Shown here: piece by piece, positions 34,680-44,440 of the stretch | Layout: every line of letters starts with the position of its first letter | How positions within the stretch are numbered: position 1 is the first letter of the stretch | Assembly (NCBI RefSeq): GCF_950101795.1 | Contig: NZ_CATNLZ010000005.1 | Span: 1 to 64,000, forward strand | DNA: 64,000 bases | DNA from: Nocardioides sp. T2.26MG-1 | Lineage (GTDB): Bacteria > Actinomycetota > Actinomycetes > Propionibacteriales > Nocardioidaceae | Direction of reading: 5' to 3' | Made by a program: the position numbers and the translations under genes | Notes under the pieces: model-generated | Told to the model about the DNA's origin: nothing | Databases searched by the model: none | Seen by the model: only the letters and a program-made list of their open reading frames with translations

Positions 34680-35807
34680 GTGAACAACTTGAGGAAGGCC
34701 GTTTGCGGCAGCGTCGCCGCACTCCTCTCGGCTTCGATCCTGACCGCATGTGGCTCCGAGCCGGAGGACAAGGCGGGCGACAAGCCCAGCGCCGGCGGCG
34801 AGTCCAGCGCAACGGCTCCGGACTTCAAGCCCTGCATCGTCTCCGACGCCGGTGGCTTCGACGACAAGTCGTTCAACCAGCTCAGCTACGAGGGCGCCAA
34901 GCAGGCCGCCGACGAGCTCGGCGTGAAGCTCACGGCCGTCGAGTCCAACAGCGAGAACGACTACGCACCTAACCTGGAGAGCCTGGTCGCCGAGGGCTGC
35001 GACTCCATCGTGACCGTCGGCTTCGCGCTCTCCGCGGCCACCGTCGAGTCCGCCAAGGCGAACCCCGACATCATCTACATCCTGATCGACGACGCGGCCG
35101 ACAACGACTTCAACGGCGAGAAGGATGCCGAGAACGTCAAGCCGCTGCTCTACGACACCGCCCAGGCCGCGTTCCTGGCCGGCTACGCCGCCGCCGACTA
35201 CACCAAGACGGGTGTCGTGGGCACCTACGGCGGCCAGCCGTACCCGACCGTGACGATCTTCATGGACGGCTTCAAGCAGGGCGCCGAGTACTACTCCAAG
35301 GAGAAGGGCAAGGAGGTCAAGGTCGTCGGCTTCGAGGGTGGCGACAAGGGCGTGTTCACCGGCGGCTTCGAGGCCAACGAGAAGGCCACGAACACCGCGA
35401 CCCAGCTGCTCGACCAGGACGTCGACGTGATCCTGCCCGTCGGCGGCCCGATCTACCAGGGCGCGCTCACCGCGATCGACTCCACCGGCAAGGACGTCGC
35501 GCTCATCGGTGTGGACGCCGACTTCTTCGAGACCGACCCGAACACCCAGGACGTGGTGCTCACCTCGATCCTGAAGAACATGAAGGTCTCGACCTACGAG
35601 GCGATCATGGCTGCTAGCACGTCGGTCAGCGACGGCAGCGAGTTCGACTTCTCGCCGTACATCGGCACTCTCGAGAACGACGGTGTCGGCATCGCGCCGT
35701 TCCACAACTTCGAGAGCAAGGTGTCCGACAGCCTCGCCGGCGAGCTGGACACCGTGAAGGCGGGCATCATCGACGGTTCGATCAAGGTCGACTCCTACCT
35801 GAAGTAG
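34680..35807 (+). CDS. BMP-family nucleoside-binding lipoprotein of an ABC transporter
   Basis: 375 residues. A lipoprotein signal peptide with lipobox LTAC puts the mature N-terminal cysteine at residue 24, followed by a charged linker to about 45. The body has the BMP/PnrA pattern: SDAGGFDDKSFNQLSYEGAK, LIDDAADNDFNGEKDAENVK, FLAGYAAADYTKTGVVGTYG and DVILPVGGPIYQGA. BMP proteins bind nucleosides outside the membrane. The GTG at 34680 has a GGAGG five bases upstream. A strong terminator follows, before the ATPase gene, so this protein is probably made in excess over the rest of the transporter. Confidence 0.93.
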   Translation: MNNLRKAVCGSVAALLSASILTACGSEPEDKAGDKPSAGGESSATAPDFKPCIVSDAGGFDDKSFNQLSYEGAKQAADELGVKLTAVESNSENDYAPNLESLVAEGCDSIVTVGFALSAATVESAKANPDIIYILIDDAADNDFNGEKDAENVKPLLYDTAQAAFLAGYAAADYTKTGVVGTYGGQPYPTVTIFMDGFKQGAEYYSKEKGKEVKVVGFEGGDKGVFTGGFEANEKATNTATQLLDQDVDVILPVGGPIYQGALTAIDSTGKDVALIGVDADFFETDPNTQDVVLTSILKNMKVSTYEAIMAASTSVSDGSEFDFSPYIGTLENDGVGIAPFHNFESKVSDSLAGELDTVKAGIIDGSIKVDSYLK

Positions 35808-35830
35808 TCCCGGCTCGTAGTCAGCTCAAA

Positions 35831-35867
35831 CACAGGGGAGGTCGGGCTCGTCCCGGCCTCCCCTGTG
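35831..35867 (+). terminator. Strong hairpin between the binding protein and ATPase genes
   Basis: CACAGGGGAGG pairs with CCTCCCCTGTG; an inner CGGG/CCCG pair and one T/G (U·G wobble) complete a 16-bp stem with loop CTCGT, followed by CTTGTTGCC. It lies 23 bp after the lipoprotein stop and 35 bp before the ATPase start. It probably acts as a partial terminator or 3' stabiliser. Confidence 0.82.
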
Positions 35868-35902
35868 CTTGTTGCCTCCGTCGAAATCTAGGATCGCCAA
35901 CC

Positions 35903-37417
35903 ATGCAGCTTGTCCTTCGTGGCATCACCAAACGCTTCGGGACCCTGGTCGCCAACGACCGGATCTCCCTCACCGTCGAGTCGGGGGAGATCCACTGCCT
36001 CCTCGGCGAGAACGGCGCCGGCAAGTCGACACTGATGAACGTCCTCTACGGCCTCTACCAGGCCGACGAGGGCGAGATCGAGCTCGACGGCGTCGTCCAG
36101 CACTTCACCGGGCCCGGCGACGCGATGGCCGCCGGCATCGGCATGGTGCACCAGCACTTCATGCTCATCCCGGTGTTCACCGTCGCCGAGAACGTCATGC
36201 TCGGCAACGAGTCCACCGGCTTCGCCGGCTCGCTCGACACCCAGGCCGCCAGGGAACGGGTACGGGAGATCTCCGAGCGGTTCGGGTTCGACGTGAACCC
36301 GGACGCGGTCGTGGAGGACATCCCGGTCGGCGTCCAGCAGCGCGTCGAGATCATCAAGGCCCTCTCCCGCGACGCCGAGGTCCTCATCTTCGACGAGCCG
36401 ACCGCGGTGCTGACCCCGCAGGAGACCGACGAGCTGATGGAGATCATGCGTCAGCTCAAGGGCGCGGGCAAGGCGATCGTCTTCATCACCCACAAGCTGC
36501 GTGAGGTCCGCGAGGTTGCGGACAAGATCACCGTCATCCGGCTCGGCAAGGTGGTCGGCGAGGCCGACCCGAAGTCCAGCAACGCGGAGCTGGCGTCGAT
36601 GATGGTCGGCCGGCCCGTCGAGCTGACCGTCCACAAGGGCCCCGGGAACTTCGGCGACGAGGCGCTCGTGGTCGAGGGTCTCACCGTCCACGACGACCTC
36701 GGCCGGGTCCACGTCGACGACGTGAGCTTCACGATCAGGCGTGGCGAGATCCTCGCGGTCGCCGGTGTCCAGGGCAACGGCCAGACCGAGCTCACCGAGG
36801 CCCTGCTGGGGCTGCAGGCGCACGTCCGCGGGTCGATCCGTCTCGACGGCTCTGAGCTGGTCGGCCGTTCGGTGCGCCGCATCCTGGAGGCCGGTGTCGG
36901 GTTCATCCCCGAGGACCGGACGACCGACGGCCTGGTCGGCGGCTTCACGATCGCCGAGAACATGATGCTCAACCGCAGCCACGGCGAACCGTTCGTGAGC
37001 CACGGCTCACTGCGCCTCGACGAGCTCCACGAGTTCGCCAGCGACAAGCTGAAGGAGTACGACGTGCGCGCCCCGGGCATCGCCACGCTGGCCAGCCAGC
37101 TGTCCGGCGGCAACCAGCAGAAGCTCGTGGTCGCCCGCGAGCTCTCCCGTGACCTGCGGCTGCTCGTGGCGGCCCAGCCGACCCGCGGTGTCGACGTCGG
37201 CTCCATCGAGTTCATCCACAAGCAGATCGTGGCCGGCCGGGACGCGGGCGTCCCTGTCCTGGTCGTCTCCTCGGAGCTCGACGAGGTGGTCGCGCTCGCG
37301 GACCGGATCATGGTCCTCTACCGGGGCCGCGTCGTGGGCGTCGTCCCGAGTGACACACCCCGCGAGGTGCTGGGCCTGATGATGACCGGCGAACGTCCGG
37401 AAGGGGCCGTCGCATGA
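35903..37417 (+). CDS. ABC transporter ATPase with two nucleotide-binding domains (nucleoside uptake)
   Basis: 504 residues. Two fused ATPase domains: Walker A GENGAGKST (about residue 35), signature PVGVQQRVEIIKAL and Walker B VLIFDEPTAVL in the first; GVQGNGQTEL, LSGGNQQKLVVARELS and LLVAAQPTRGVDVG in the second. The second Walker A lacks the usual GKS, as in sugar-type double ATPases. This is the form paired with BMP proteins and two branched-chain-type permeases. The ATG is eight bases after TAGGAT, so a separate leaderless transcript in addition to read-through is possible. The stop overlaps the next start. Confidence 0.93.
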   Translation: MQLVLRGITKRFGTLVANDRISLTVESGEIHCLLGENGAGKSTLMNVLYGLYQADEGEIELDGVVQHFTGPGDAMAAGIGMVHQHFMLIPVFTVAENVMLGNESTGFAGSLDTQAARERVREISERFGFDVNPDAVVEDIPVGVQQRVEIIKALSRDAEVLIFDEPTAVLTPQETDELMEIMRQLKGAGKAIVFITHKLREVREVADKITVIRLGKVVGEADPKSSNAELASMMVGRPVELTVHKGPGNFGDEALVVEGLTVHDDLGRVHVDDVSFTIRRGEILAVAGVQGNGQTELTEALLGLQAHVRGSIRLDGSELVGRSVRRILEAGVGFIPEDRTTDGLVGGFTIAENMMLNRSHGEPFVSHGSLRLDELHEFASDKLKEYDVRAPGIATLASQLSGGNQQKLVVARELSRDLRLLVAAQPTRGVDVGSIEFIHKQIVAGRDAGVPVLVVSSELDEVVALADRIMVLYRGRVVGVVPSDTPREVLGLMMTGERPEGAVA

Positions 37418-38688
37418 GCACGCCAGACAACGAGCCCGGCAGCGAGCCGGGCACCGAGCCCGGCACCGAGCCCGGCGACACCCGGACCCAGGAGTCCGCG
37501 CGTCCCGAGCCCGAGCACCGCGACGCCGACCGTTGGGGCGGCGTCCTGCGCGAGATCGCCTCCGGCCGGGCGATGACGGCGTTCCTCTCCGTCCTCCTCG
37601 CCGTGATCGTCGGGTCGCTGCTCATCGCGGCGACCGACGAGGCCGTCCGGGACGCGTCCAAGTACCTGTTCGCCGCACCGGGCGACTTCTTCAGTGCCGC
37701 GTGGGACTCGATCTGGGGCGCCTACACCGCACTGTTCCGCGGCTCGATCTACAACACCAACGGCGCGGACTTCGAGACGAAGATCCGGCCGCTCACCGAG
37801 ACCTGCAAGTTCGCGGCCCCGCTGATCGCGGCCGGCCTGGGCGTCGGTCTGGCGTTCCGGGCGTCGATGTTCAACATCGGTGGCCGCGGCCAGATGCTGA
37901 TGGCCGGAGCCGCTGCCGGCTGGGTCGGCTACCAGTTCGACCTGCCGTGGCCGCTGCACCTGACCCTGGCGGTCGTGGCCGGCATGGTGGCCGGCGCCCT
38001 GTGGGGTGGCCTGGCCGGATTCCTCAAGGCCCGCACCGGCGCCCACGAGGTGATCCTCACGATCATGCTCAACTACGTCGCGTTCTACCTGTTGTTCTAC
38101 GCGCTCTCCGAGCAGAGCCTGCTGCAGGCTCCAGGATCGTTGAACCCCAAGTCGCTGCCGATGAAGGAGTCGGCGGTGATGCCGAAGCTCCTCGGTGACC
38201 GGTACAACCTTCACCTGGGGTTCGTCCTCGCACTCGTCGCGGTGGCGGTCGTGTGGTGGATCCTGAACCGCTCGGCCCTCGGCTTCCGGATCCGGGCTGT
38301 CGGCCTGAACGCCGACGCCGCGCGCGCCGCCGGCATCAACGTCGGACGCACCTACACCACGGTGATGCTGATCGCCGGTGCGCTGGTCGGCCTGGCCGGC
38401 GCCAACCAGGTCCTCGGCACGGTCACCAGCGGCATCGGTGTCGACCTCGACGCCGGCATCGGCTTCGACGCGATCACGGTGGCACTGCTCGGCAGATCCC
38501 GTCCGCTGGGCATCCTCGGCGCCGGGCTGCTGTTCGGCGCCTTCAAGGCCGGCGGGTTCGCCATGCAGGCCTCCCAGAACATCCCGGTCGACATCGTGCT
38601 GGTCGTGCAGTCGCTGATCGTGTTGTTCATCGCGGCTCCGCCGCTGATCCAGGCGATCTTCCGACTGCCCGCCAAGGAGGCGAAGTGA
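37414..38688 (+). CDS. Nucleoside ABC transporter permease 1
   Basis: 424 residues. A long polar N terminus (residues 1-35, rich in PGSEPGTEPGTEPGD repeats) precedes about nine to ten membrane segments of the branched-chain-type permease family. The signature AAGLGVGLAFRASMFNIGGR, the loop KARTGAHEVILTIMLNYVAF and RAVGLNADAARAAGINVGRT mark it. The ATG start overlaps the ATPase stop (ATGA) and the stop overlaps the next permease start (GTGA), so all three are translated as a unit. It forms half of the nucleoside channel. Confidence 0.92.
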   Translation: MSTPDNEPGSEPGTEPGTEPGDTRTQESARPEPEHRDADRWGGVLREIASGRAMTAFLSVLLAVIVGSLLIAATDEAVRDASKYLFAAPGDFFSAAWDSIWGAYTALFRGSIYNTNGADFETKIRPLTETCKFAAPLIAAGLGVGLAFRASMFNIGGRGQMLMAGAAAGWVGYQFDLPWPLHLTLAVVAGMVAGALWGGLAGFLKARTGAHEVILTIMLNYVAFYLLFYALSEQSLLQAPGSLNPKSLPMKESAVMPKLLGDRYNLHLGFVLALVAVAVVWWILNRSALGFRIRAVGLNADAARAAGINVGRTYTTVMLIAGALVGLAGANQVLGTVTSGIGVDLDAGIGFDAITVALLGRSRPLGILGAGLLFGAFKAGGFAMQASQNIPVDIVLVVQSLIVLFIAAPPLIQAIFRLPAKEAK

Positions 38689-39968
38689 GCACCGACGTCA
38701 GCATGCCGATCGAGCAGACCCCGATCGCTGGGGTCACCACGATCGTCGACCGCAAACCGGCCGTGATCTTCGGGCTCGCGACGGCCGGGCTCGCCCTGAT
38801 CCTGCTGTTCGCAGGGGTCTCCGACGACACCACGTTCCGCCTGGCGACACCGGACGACTGGGCCGAGCTGCCGGCCGTGACCGTGCCGGCCGCGCCGACC
38901 GCGTGGCTGCTCGTGCTGATCTGCGCGCTCTGCACCGCCGTATCGGTGAGCCTGCTGCTCAAGGAGCGGCGTACGCCGATGGTGCTGGTGGTCGTGTTCG
39001 CGATCTCCTGGATGATCGGCTTCCTCACCTGGGCCGCAGCCGGCGCGTCGATCCCGATGGTCGGGCTGCTCGCGGGGTCGCTCGCGCTCGCCGTACCCCT
39101 CGTCTTCGGGGCGCTCGGCGGCGTGCTCGGCGAGCGCGCGGGCGTGGTGAACATCGCGATCGACGGGCAGCTGCTCGCGGGCGCGTTCGCGGCCGCGGTC
39201 GTCGGCTCGATGACCGGCGTCACGTGGTTCGGCCTGGTCGCAGCGATGGCGGCCGGCATGCTGGTGGCGCTGCTGCTCGGCCTGTTCGCGATCAGCTACT
39301 TCGTCGACCAGGTGATCGTCGGCGTGGTGCTCAACGTGCTGATCATCGGCCTGACGAGCTTCATGTTCAGCCAGGTGCTCGCCCCGAACGCCGAGTCGCT
39401 CAACAACCCGCCGCGCTTCGACAAGATCGACATCCCCGTGCTCGGCGGCATCCCGCTGATCGGTCCGATCCTGTTCCGCCAGACCGCGGTCGTCTACATC
39501 CTGTACGTCGTGGTCGCGCTGGTGACGTGGGCGCTCTACCGCACCCGGTGGGGGCTGCGGGTCCGCGCCGTCGGCGAGCACCCGCAGGCGGCCGACACCG
39601 TCGGCATCAAGGTCAACCGCACCCGCTACCGCACGATCATCCTCGCGGGAGCGATCGCCGGCATGGGTGGCGCGTTCTACACCCTGGTCTCGGTGCCGCA
39701 GTTCAACCGCGAGATGACCGGGGGCGCGGGCTACATCGCGCTCGCCGCGGTCATCTTCGGCAAGTGGGACCCGATCCGGGCGACGCTGGCCGCACTCCTG
39801 TTCGGGTTCGCCTCGAACCTCCAGGGTGTGCTGTCGGTCATCGGCTCGCCGGTGCCCAGCCAGTTCATGCTGATGCTGCCCTACGTCGTGACGATCTTCG
39901 CCGTGGCCGGGCTGGTCGGGCGGTCCCGGGCGCCAGCAGCGGACGGTGTGCCCTACATCAAGGGCTGA
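38685..39968 (+). CDS. Nucleoside ABC transporter permease 2
   Basis: 427 residues with about ten membrane segments. The core matches its partner: GALGGVLGERAGVVNIAIDG, VDQVIVGVVLNVLIIGL and RAVGEHPQAADTVGIKVNRT. An extra N-terminal portion of about 130 residues carries three to four further membrane helices, as in other actinobacterial members. It starts with GTG at 38685 and is the last gene of the transporter operon. Its stop directly abuts the stop of the convergent M20 gene (TGATCA), with no terminator between them. Confidence 0.92.
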   Translation: MSTDVSMPIEQTPIAGVTTIVDRKPAVIFGLATAGLALILLFAGVSDDTTFRLATPDDWAELPAVTVPAAPTAWLLVLICALCTAVSVSLLLKERRTPMVLVVVFAISWMIGFLTWAAAGASIPMVGLLAGSLALAVPLVFGALGGVLGERAGVVNIAIDGQLLAGAFAAAVVGSMTGVTWFGLVAAMAAGMLVALLLGLFAISYFVDQVIVGVVLNVLIIGLTSFMFSQVLAPNAESLNNPPRFDKIDIPVLGGIPLIGPILFRQTAVVYILYVVVALVTWALYRTRWGLRVRAVGEHPQAADTVGIKVNRTRYRTIILAGAIAGMGGAFYTLVSVPQFNREMTGGAGYIALAAVIFGKWDPIRATLAALLFGFASNLQGVLSVIGSPVPSQFMLMLPYVVTIFAVAGLVGRSRAPAADGVPYIKG

Positions 39969-41180
39969 TCAGGCGACGGATGCGGAGGCGAGCGCGGCGA
40001 CGGCCGCGCTCGCCAGCACCTTGGCGCCGATGCCGACCGACCGGTCGTCGACCCGCAGGTTGCCCTGGTGGAGGTCGTACGTCGGGCCACCGGGGGTGCG
40101 CGTGCCGAGCCGGCCCATCGCGCCCCGCACCCGGTCGAGGTACCACCCGAAGTCCTCGCCCCCCAGGCTCTGCTGGGTGGGCACGTGCCCGTCGGGGCCG
40201 AGCACCCGCTCCACGGCCCGCCCGAGCAGCACGATCGAGTCGAGGTCGTTGACCACGGGCGGCACGCCGCGCTGGTAGTCGACCTGCGCGTGCACGCCGT
40301 ACGGCGCGACGATCTGCTCGACCAGCAGCGGCACGAGCTTCTCCGCCTCACCCCAGGCGATCGCGTCGAGCATCCGGACGGTGCCGCCGATGCGGCCGGT
40401 GGCGGGGATGACGTTGTGGGCCGAGCCGGCGCGCACGATGCCCCACACGACGCTCACCCCCGAACGCGGGTCGAGACGCCGGGACAGGATCGCGGGCAGC
40501 TCGGTGACGACCTTGCCGAGCGCGTAGGTCAGGTCCTCGGTCAGGTGCGGCCGGGACGTGTGCCCGCCCGATCCGGTGAGGGTCACCTCGAGGTGGTCCG
40601 CGGCGCCGGTGATCGGCCCCTCCCGGAGCCCGACCTGGCCGACGTCGAGCGTGGGATCGCAGTGCAGGCCGAACAGCTGGTCGACATCGTCGAGCGCACC
40701 GAGCTCGATGAGGGACAGCGCGCCACCGGGCATCACCTCCTCCGCAGGCTGGAACAGCAGCCGGACCCGACCGGGGAGCAGGCCCCGGGCGTGCACCCGG
40801 CCGAGTGCGACGGCAGCGCCGACCAGTGCCGAGGTGTGGACGTCGTGCCCGCAGGCGTGCGTCACCCCGTCGACGGTGCTCACCCAGGGGTCGTCGGTCA
40901 GGTCGGGCACCGGGAGCGCGTCGAGATCGGCCCGCAGGGCGACGACGGGCCCGCCCTCGCCGATGTCGGCGACCAGGCCGCTGCGGGCCAGCTCGGTCAC
41001 GCGCCAGCCGGCGCGGCGCAGCCGGGCCGCGACCAGCGCCGTGGTGCGCAGCTCGCGCCAGGACAGCTCGGGATGGGCGTGCAGGTCCCGGCGCAGGGCG
41101 ACGAGGTCGTCGCCGACGTCGTCGACGGCGGACTCGATCAGCAGGTCGACGGCGAAGGGGGCGGGCGCGGGCTCGGACAT
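39969..41180 (-). CDS. M20-family amidohydrolase (aminoacylase/hippurate hydrolase-like)
   Basis: 403 residues. A metal-dependent peptidase-fold hydrolase that cleaves N-acyl or N-carbamoyl amino acids. Motifs are LRRDLHAHPELSWREL, ALRADLDALPVPD, VTHACGHDVHTSALVGAA and LFQPAEEVMPGG, with the lid-domain GSGGHTSRP and the C-terminal SLGGEDFGWYL. Metal ligands H, D and E are all present. The ATG is at 41180. It is convergent with the transporter operon at zero distance. Physical neighbours give no substrate; amidohydrolases do occur in nucleobase degradation, so a role there is possible. Confidence 0.9.
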   Translation of the reverse strand: MSEPAPAPFAVDLLIESAVDDVGDDLVALRRDLHAHPELSWRELRTTALVAARLRRAGWRVTELARSGLVADIGEGGPVVALRADLDALPVPDLTDDPWVSTVDGVTHACGHDVHTSALVGAAVALGRVHARGLLPGRVRLLFQPAEEVMPGGALSLIELGALDDVDQLFGLHCDPTLDVGQVGLREGPITGAADHLEVTLTGSGGHTSRPHLTEDLTYALGKVVTELPAILSRRLDPRSGVSVVWGIVRAGSAHNVIPATGRIGGTVRMLDAIAWGEAEKLVPLLVEQIVAPYGVHAQVDYQRGVPPVVNDLDSIVLLGRAVERVLGPDGHVPTQQSLGGEDFGWYLDRVRGAMGRLGTRTPGGPTYDLHQGNLRVDDRSVGIGAKVLASAAVAALASASVA

Positions 41181-41303
41181 CGAGTCGAGATTAGTTCACC
41201 CGGGGTTCACCGCGCTCCGGCACCGGGGTCCGGTGAGCAGACCCGCTCCGGTCGTCGCCCGCCGGAGTGCGGGGCCCGCGTGCGTGGCCGGGTCCAGATC
41301 GGA

Positions 41304-42278
41304 TCAGCGGGTCCGGTCGAAGGCCGCCAGGATACGGTCCGCGGCGACCGTCGCGGGCAGCTCGCCGGACAGCACCGCGTCCCGGAGCTCCTCCCGGATC
41401 TCCCGGACCCCCGGGGAGTGCCGGAGCCGCTGCTCGAGCTCGTCCCGGACGAGGGCCCAGGTGAAGTCCAGCTGCTGGAGCGCGCGCTTGTGCGCCAGGC
41501 CGTCGGCCCCCAGGTGCTCACGATGCGCGAGAACGCGCGCCCACACCTCGTCGACGCCGATGTCGTCGAGCGCCGAGCACGTCACGACCGGCGGCGCCCA
41601 CTCGCCGTGGCCGCGCACCAACCGCAGCGCTCCGGCCAGGTCTCGGGCCGCGACCCTGGCCTCCATCTGACGGTCACCGTCGGCCTTGTTGACCGCGATC
41701 ACGTCCGCGATCTCGAGGATGCCCTTCTTGATGCCCTGCAGCTGGTCGCCGGTGCGAGCGAGGGTGAGGAACAGGAACGTGTCGACCATACCGGCCACGG
41801 TCACCTCGGACTGGCCGACGCCGACGGTCTCGACGAGCACGACGTCGTACCCTGCGCCCTCCAGCACCGCCATCGCCTGCACGGTCGCGCGGGCGACGCC
41901 GCCGAGGGTGCCGGCCGACGGCGAGGGCCGGATGAACGCTCGTGGGTCCTGCGCCAGGCGGGCCATCCGGGTCTTGTCGCCGAGCACCGAGCCGCCGGTC
42001 CGCACCGAGCTGGGGTCGACCGCGAGCACGCCGACGCGGTGCCCCGCTGCCGTCAGCCGGGTGCCGAGCGCCTCGATGAACGTGGACTTCCCGACTCCGG
42101 GCACGCCGGAGATGCCGACCCGCACCGCGTCCTGTCCGTTCGCGGCGAGCTCGGTGAGGAGCTCCCGGGCCTGGGCACGGTGCTGCGGGCGGGTCGACTC
42201 GACCAGGGTGATCGCCTGGGACACCGAGGCACGTGCGCCACCCCGGATGCCCTCGACGAGGGCCTGGACGTCCGGCAT
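41304..42278 (-). CDS. meaB: Methylmalonyl-CoA mutase-associated GTPase MeaB
   Basis: 324 residues, a G3E-family GTPase that loads and protects the cobalamin-dependent mutase. Walker A GVPGVGKSTFIEALG, VLAVDPSSVRTGGSVLGDKT, Walker B region VVLVETVGVGQSE and the guanine motif NKADG are intact. The ATG shares one base with the mutB stop, so it is the last gene of the mutA-mutB-meaB operon. Presence of the chaperone indicates an active B12-dependent pathway from propionyl-CoA to succinyl-CoA. A hairpin with CTCCGG/CCGGAG arms lies downstream at about 41244-41271 and may terminate the operon. Confidence 0.94.
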   Translation of the reverse strand: MPDVQALVEGIRGGARASVSQAITLVESTRPQHRAQARELLTELAANGQDAVRVGISGVPGVGKSTFIEALGTRLTAAGHRVGVLAVDPSSVRTGGSVLGDKTRMARLAQDPRAFIRPSPSAGTLGGVARATVQAMAVLEGAGYDVVLVETVGVGQSEVTVAGMVDTFLFLTLARTGDQLQGIKKGILEIADVIAVNKADGDRQMEARVAARDLAGALRLVRGHGEWAPPVVTCSALDDIGVDEVWARVLAHREHLGADGLAHKRALQQLDFTWALVRDELEQRLRHSPGVREIREELRDAVLSGELPATVAADRILAAFDRTR

Positions 42279-44440
42279 CAGTGGCCGAGCTGCTCGCGCA
42301 GCCGGGCCAGCAGGTCGAGTGCGGACTCGGCGATGACCGTGCCGGGCAGGAACACCGCGGCGGCCCCCATCTCCAGCAGGGTCGGGACGTCGTCGGGCGG
42401 GATCACGCCACCGATCACGATCATGATGTCGGGGCGGCCCTGGTCTGCCAGCGCCTTCTTCAGTGCCGGCAGCAACGTGAGGTGGCCGGCCGCGAGCGAG
42501 GAGACCCCCACGATGTGGACGTCCGCGTCCACAGCCTGCTGGGCGACCTCCTCGGGCGTCGAGAACAGCGGCCCCACGTCGACGTCGAAGCCGAGGTCGG
42601 CGAAGGCGCTGACCACGACCTTCTGGCCGCGGTCGTGGCCGTCCTGGCCCATCTTCGCAACGAGGATGCGGGGACGACGTCCCTCCGCCTCCTCGAACGC
42701 CTCGGTCTCGGTGAGCACCCGCGCCACGGCGGCGTCGCCGGCCTCGTCTGCCTCGGCCCTGTACACGCCGCTGATCGTACGGATCACGGCCTGGTGCCGC
42801 CCGTAGACCTTCTCCAGCGCGGCGGAGATCTCGCCGACCGTGGCCTTGGCCCGGGCCGCGTCGACGGCCAGGCCGAGCAGGTTGCCCTCGAGGGTGCTCG
42901 ACTTGCCCCGCTCGGCGGACTGGGTGAGTGCCTCGAGGGTGCGCTCGACCTCGTGGTCGTCGCGCTCCGCGCGGAGCCGCTCGAGCTTGGCGATCTGCTG
43001 GCGGTAGACGTCGTCGTTGTCGACCCTGAGGACATCGAGCTTGTCCTCGACATCGAGCCGGTAGGTGTTGATGCCGATGACCTTCTGGGCACCGGAGTCG
43101 ATCCGGGCCTGGGTGCGGGCCGCGGCCTCCTCGATACGCATCTTCGGGATGCCCTGCTCGATCGCGGCGGCCATGCCGCCGGCCTGCTCGGCCTCGAGGA
43201 TGTGCGCCCAGGCGCGCTCGGCGAGGTCGTGCGTGAGCCGCTCGACGTAGTAGGAGCCGGCCCACGGGTCGATCGTTCCGGTGGTGCCGCTCTCCTGCTG
43301 CAGCAGCAGCTGGGTGTTGCGGGCGATGCGGGCCGAGAAGTCGGTCGGCAGCGCGATCGCCTCGTCCAGCGCGTTGGTGTGCAGCGACTGCGTGTGGCCC
43401 TGGGTCGCGGCCATCGCCTCGATGCAGGTGCGCCCCACGTTGTTGTAGACGTCCTGGGCGGTCAGCGACCAGCCGGACGTCTGGCTGTGCGTGCGCAGGC
43501 TCATCGACTTGGGGTTCTGGGGGTCGAACTGGCGGACCAGGCGGGCCCAGAGCGCGCGGGCCGCGCGCATCTTGGCGACCTCCATGAAGAAGTTCATGCC
43601 GATCGCCCAGAAGAAGGACAGTCGCGGCGCGAACTGGTCGATGTCGAGCCCGGCGTCGAGCCCGGCACGGATGTACTCGACACCGTCGGCCAGCGTGTAG
43701 GCCAGCTCGAGGTCGTTGGTCGCCCCGGCCTCCTGCATGTGGTAGCCGGAGATCGAGATCGAGTTGAACCGCGGCATCTTCTCGGCGGTGAACTGGAAGA
43801 TGTCGCTGATGATCCGCATGCTCGGGGCCGGCGGGTAGATGTAGGTGTTGCGGACCATGAACTCCTTGAGGATGTCGTTCTGGATCGTCCCCGCGAGCTG
43901 CTCCGGCTTCACCCCCTGCTCCTCGGCCGCAGCGATGTAGAGCGCCATGATCGGCAACACCGCGCCGTTCATCGTCATCGAGACCGACATCGCGTCGAGC
44001 GGGATGCCGTCGAAGAGCGTGCGCATGTCGTAGATCGAGTCGATCGCCACGCCGGCCATGCCGACGTCACCGCGCACCCGCGGGTGGTCGGAGTCGTAGC
44101 CGCGGTGGGTCGCGAGGTCGAACGCGACCGAGAGTCCCTTCTGGCCGGCGGCGAGGTTGCGGCGGTAGAACGCGTTGGACTCCTCGGCGGTGGAGAAGCC
44201 GGCGTACTGCCGGATCGTCCACGGCTGGGTGGTGTACATCGTCGGGTAGGGCCCGCGCAGGAAGGGGCTCAGGCCCGGCAGCGTGTCCAGGGCGTCGAGG
44301 CCCTCGAGGTCGGCTGGTGTGTAGAGCCCCTTGACCTCGATGCCCTCGGGCGCCAGCCACGGCTTGCCGACCGAGTCGGCGGGGCCGGTCTCCGCACCGC
44401 CGGCGAGCGGCAGGCCTGCGAAGGTCTCGGGGATGGTCAC
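42278..44440 (-). CDS. mutB: Methylmalonyl-CoA mutase, large (cobalamin-binding) subunit
   Basis: 720 residues. Isomerises (R)-methylmalonyl-CoA to succinyl-CoA. The N-terminal barrel shows [53 protein letters not shown] and [19 protein letters not shown]. The C-terminal B12-binding domain carries the DxHxxG lower-ligand motif in [14 protein letters not shown] and then [11 protein letters not shown]. The GTG at 44440 overlaps the small-subunit stop by four bases. Length and motifs match the actinobacterial large subunit exactly. Confidence 0.97.
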   Translation of the reverse strand: MTIPETFAGLPLAGGAETGPADSVGKPWLAPEGIEVKGLYTPADLEGLDALDTLPGLSPFLRGPYPTMYTTQPWTIRQYAGFSTAEESNAFYRRNLAAGQKGLSVAFDLATHRGYDSDHPRVRGDVGMAGVAIDSIYDMRTLFDGIPLDAMSVSMTMNGAVLPIMALYIAAAEEQGVKPEQLAGTIQNDILKEFMVRNTYIYPPAPSMRIISDIFQFTAEKMPRFNSISISGYHMQEAGATNDLELAYTLADGVEYIRAGLDAGLDIDQFAPRLSFFWAIGMNFFMEVAKMRAARALWARLVRQFDPQNPKSMSLRTHSQTSGWSLTAQDVYNNVGRTCIEAMAATQGHTQSLHTNALDEAIALPTDFSARIARNTQLLLQQESGTTGTIDPWAGSYYVERLTHDLAERAWAHILEAEQAGGMAAAIEQGIPKMRIEEAAARTQARIDSGAQKVIGINTYRLDVEDKLDVLRVDNDDVYRQQIAKLERLRAERDDHEVERTLEALTQSAERGKSSTLEGNLLGLAVDAARAKATVGEISAALEKVYGRHQAVIRTISGVYRAEADEAGDAAVARVLTETEAFEEAEGRRPRILVAKMGQDGHDRGQKVVVSAFADLGFDVDVGPLFSTPEEVAQQAVDADVHIVGVSSLAAGHLTLLPALKKALADQGRPDIMIVIGGVIPPDDVPTLLEMGAAAVFLPGTVIAESALDLLARLREQLGH

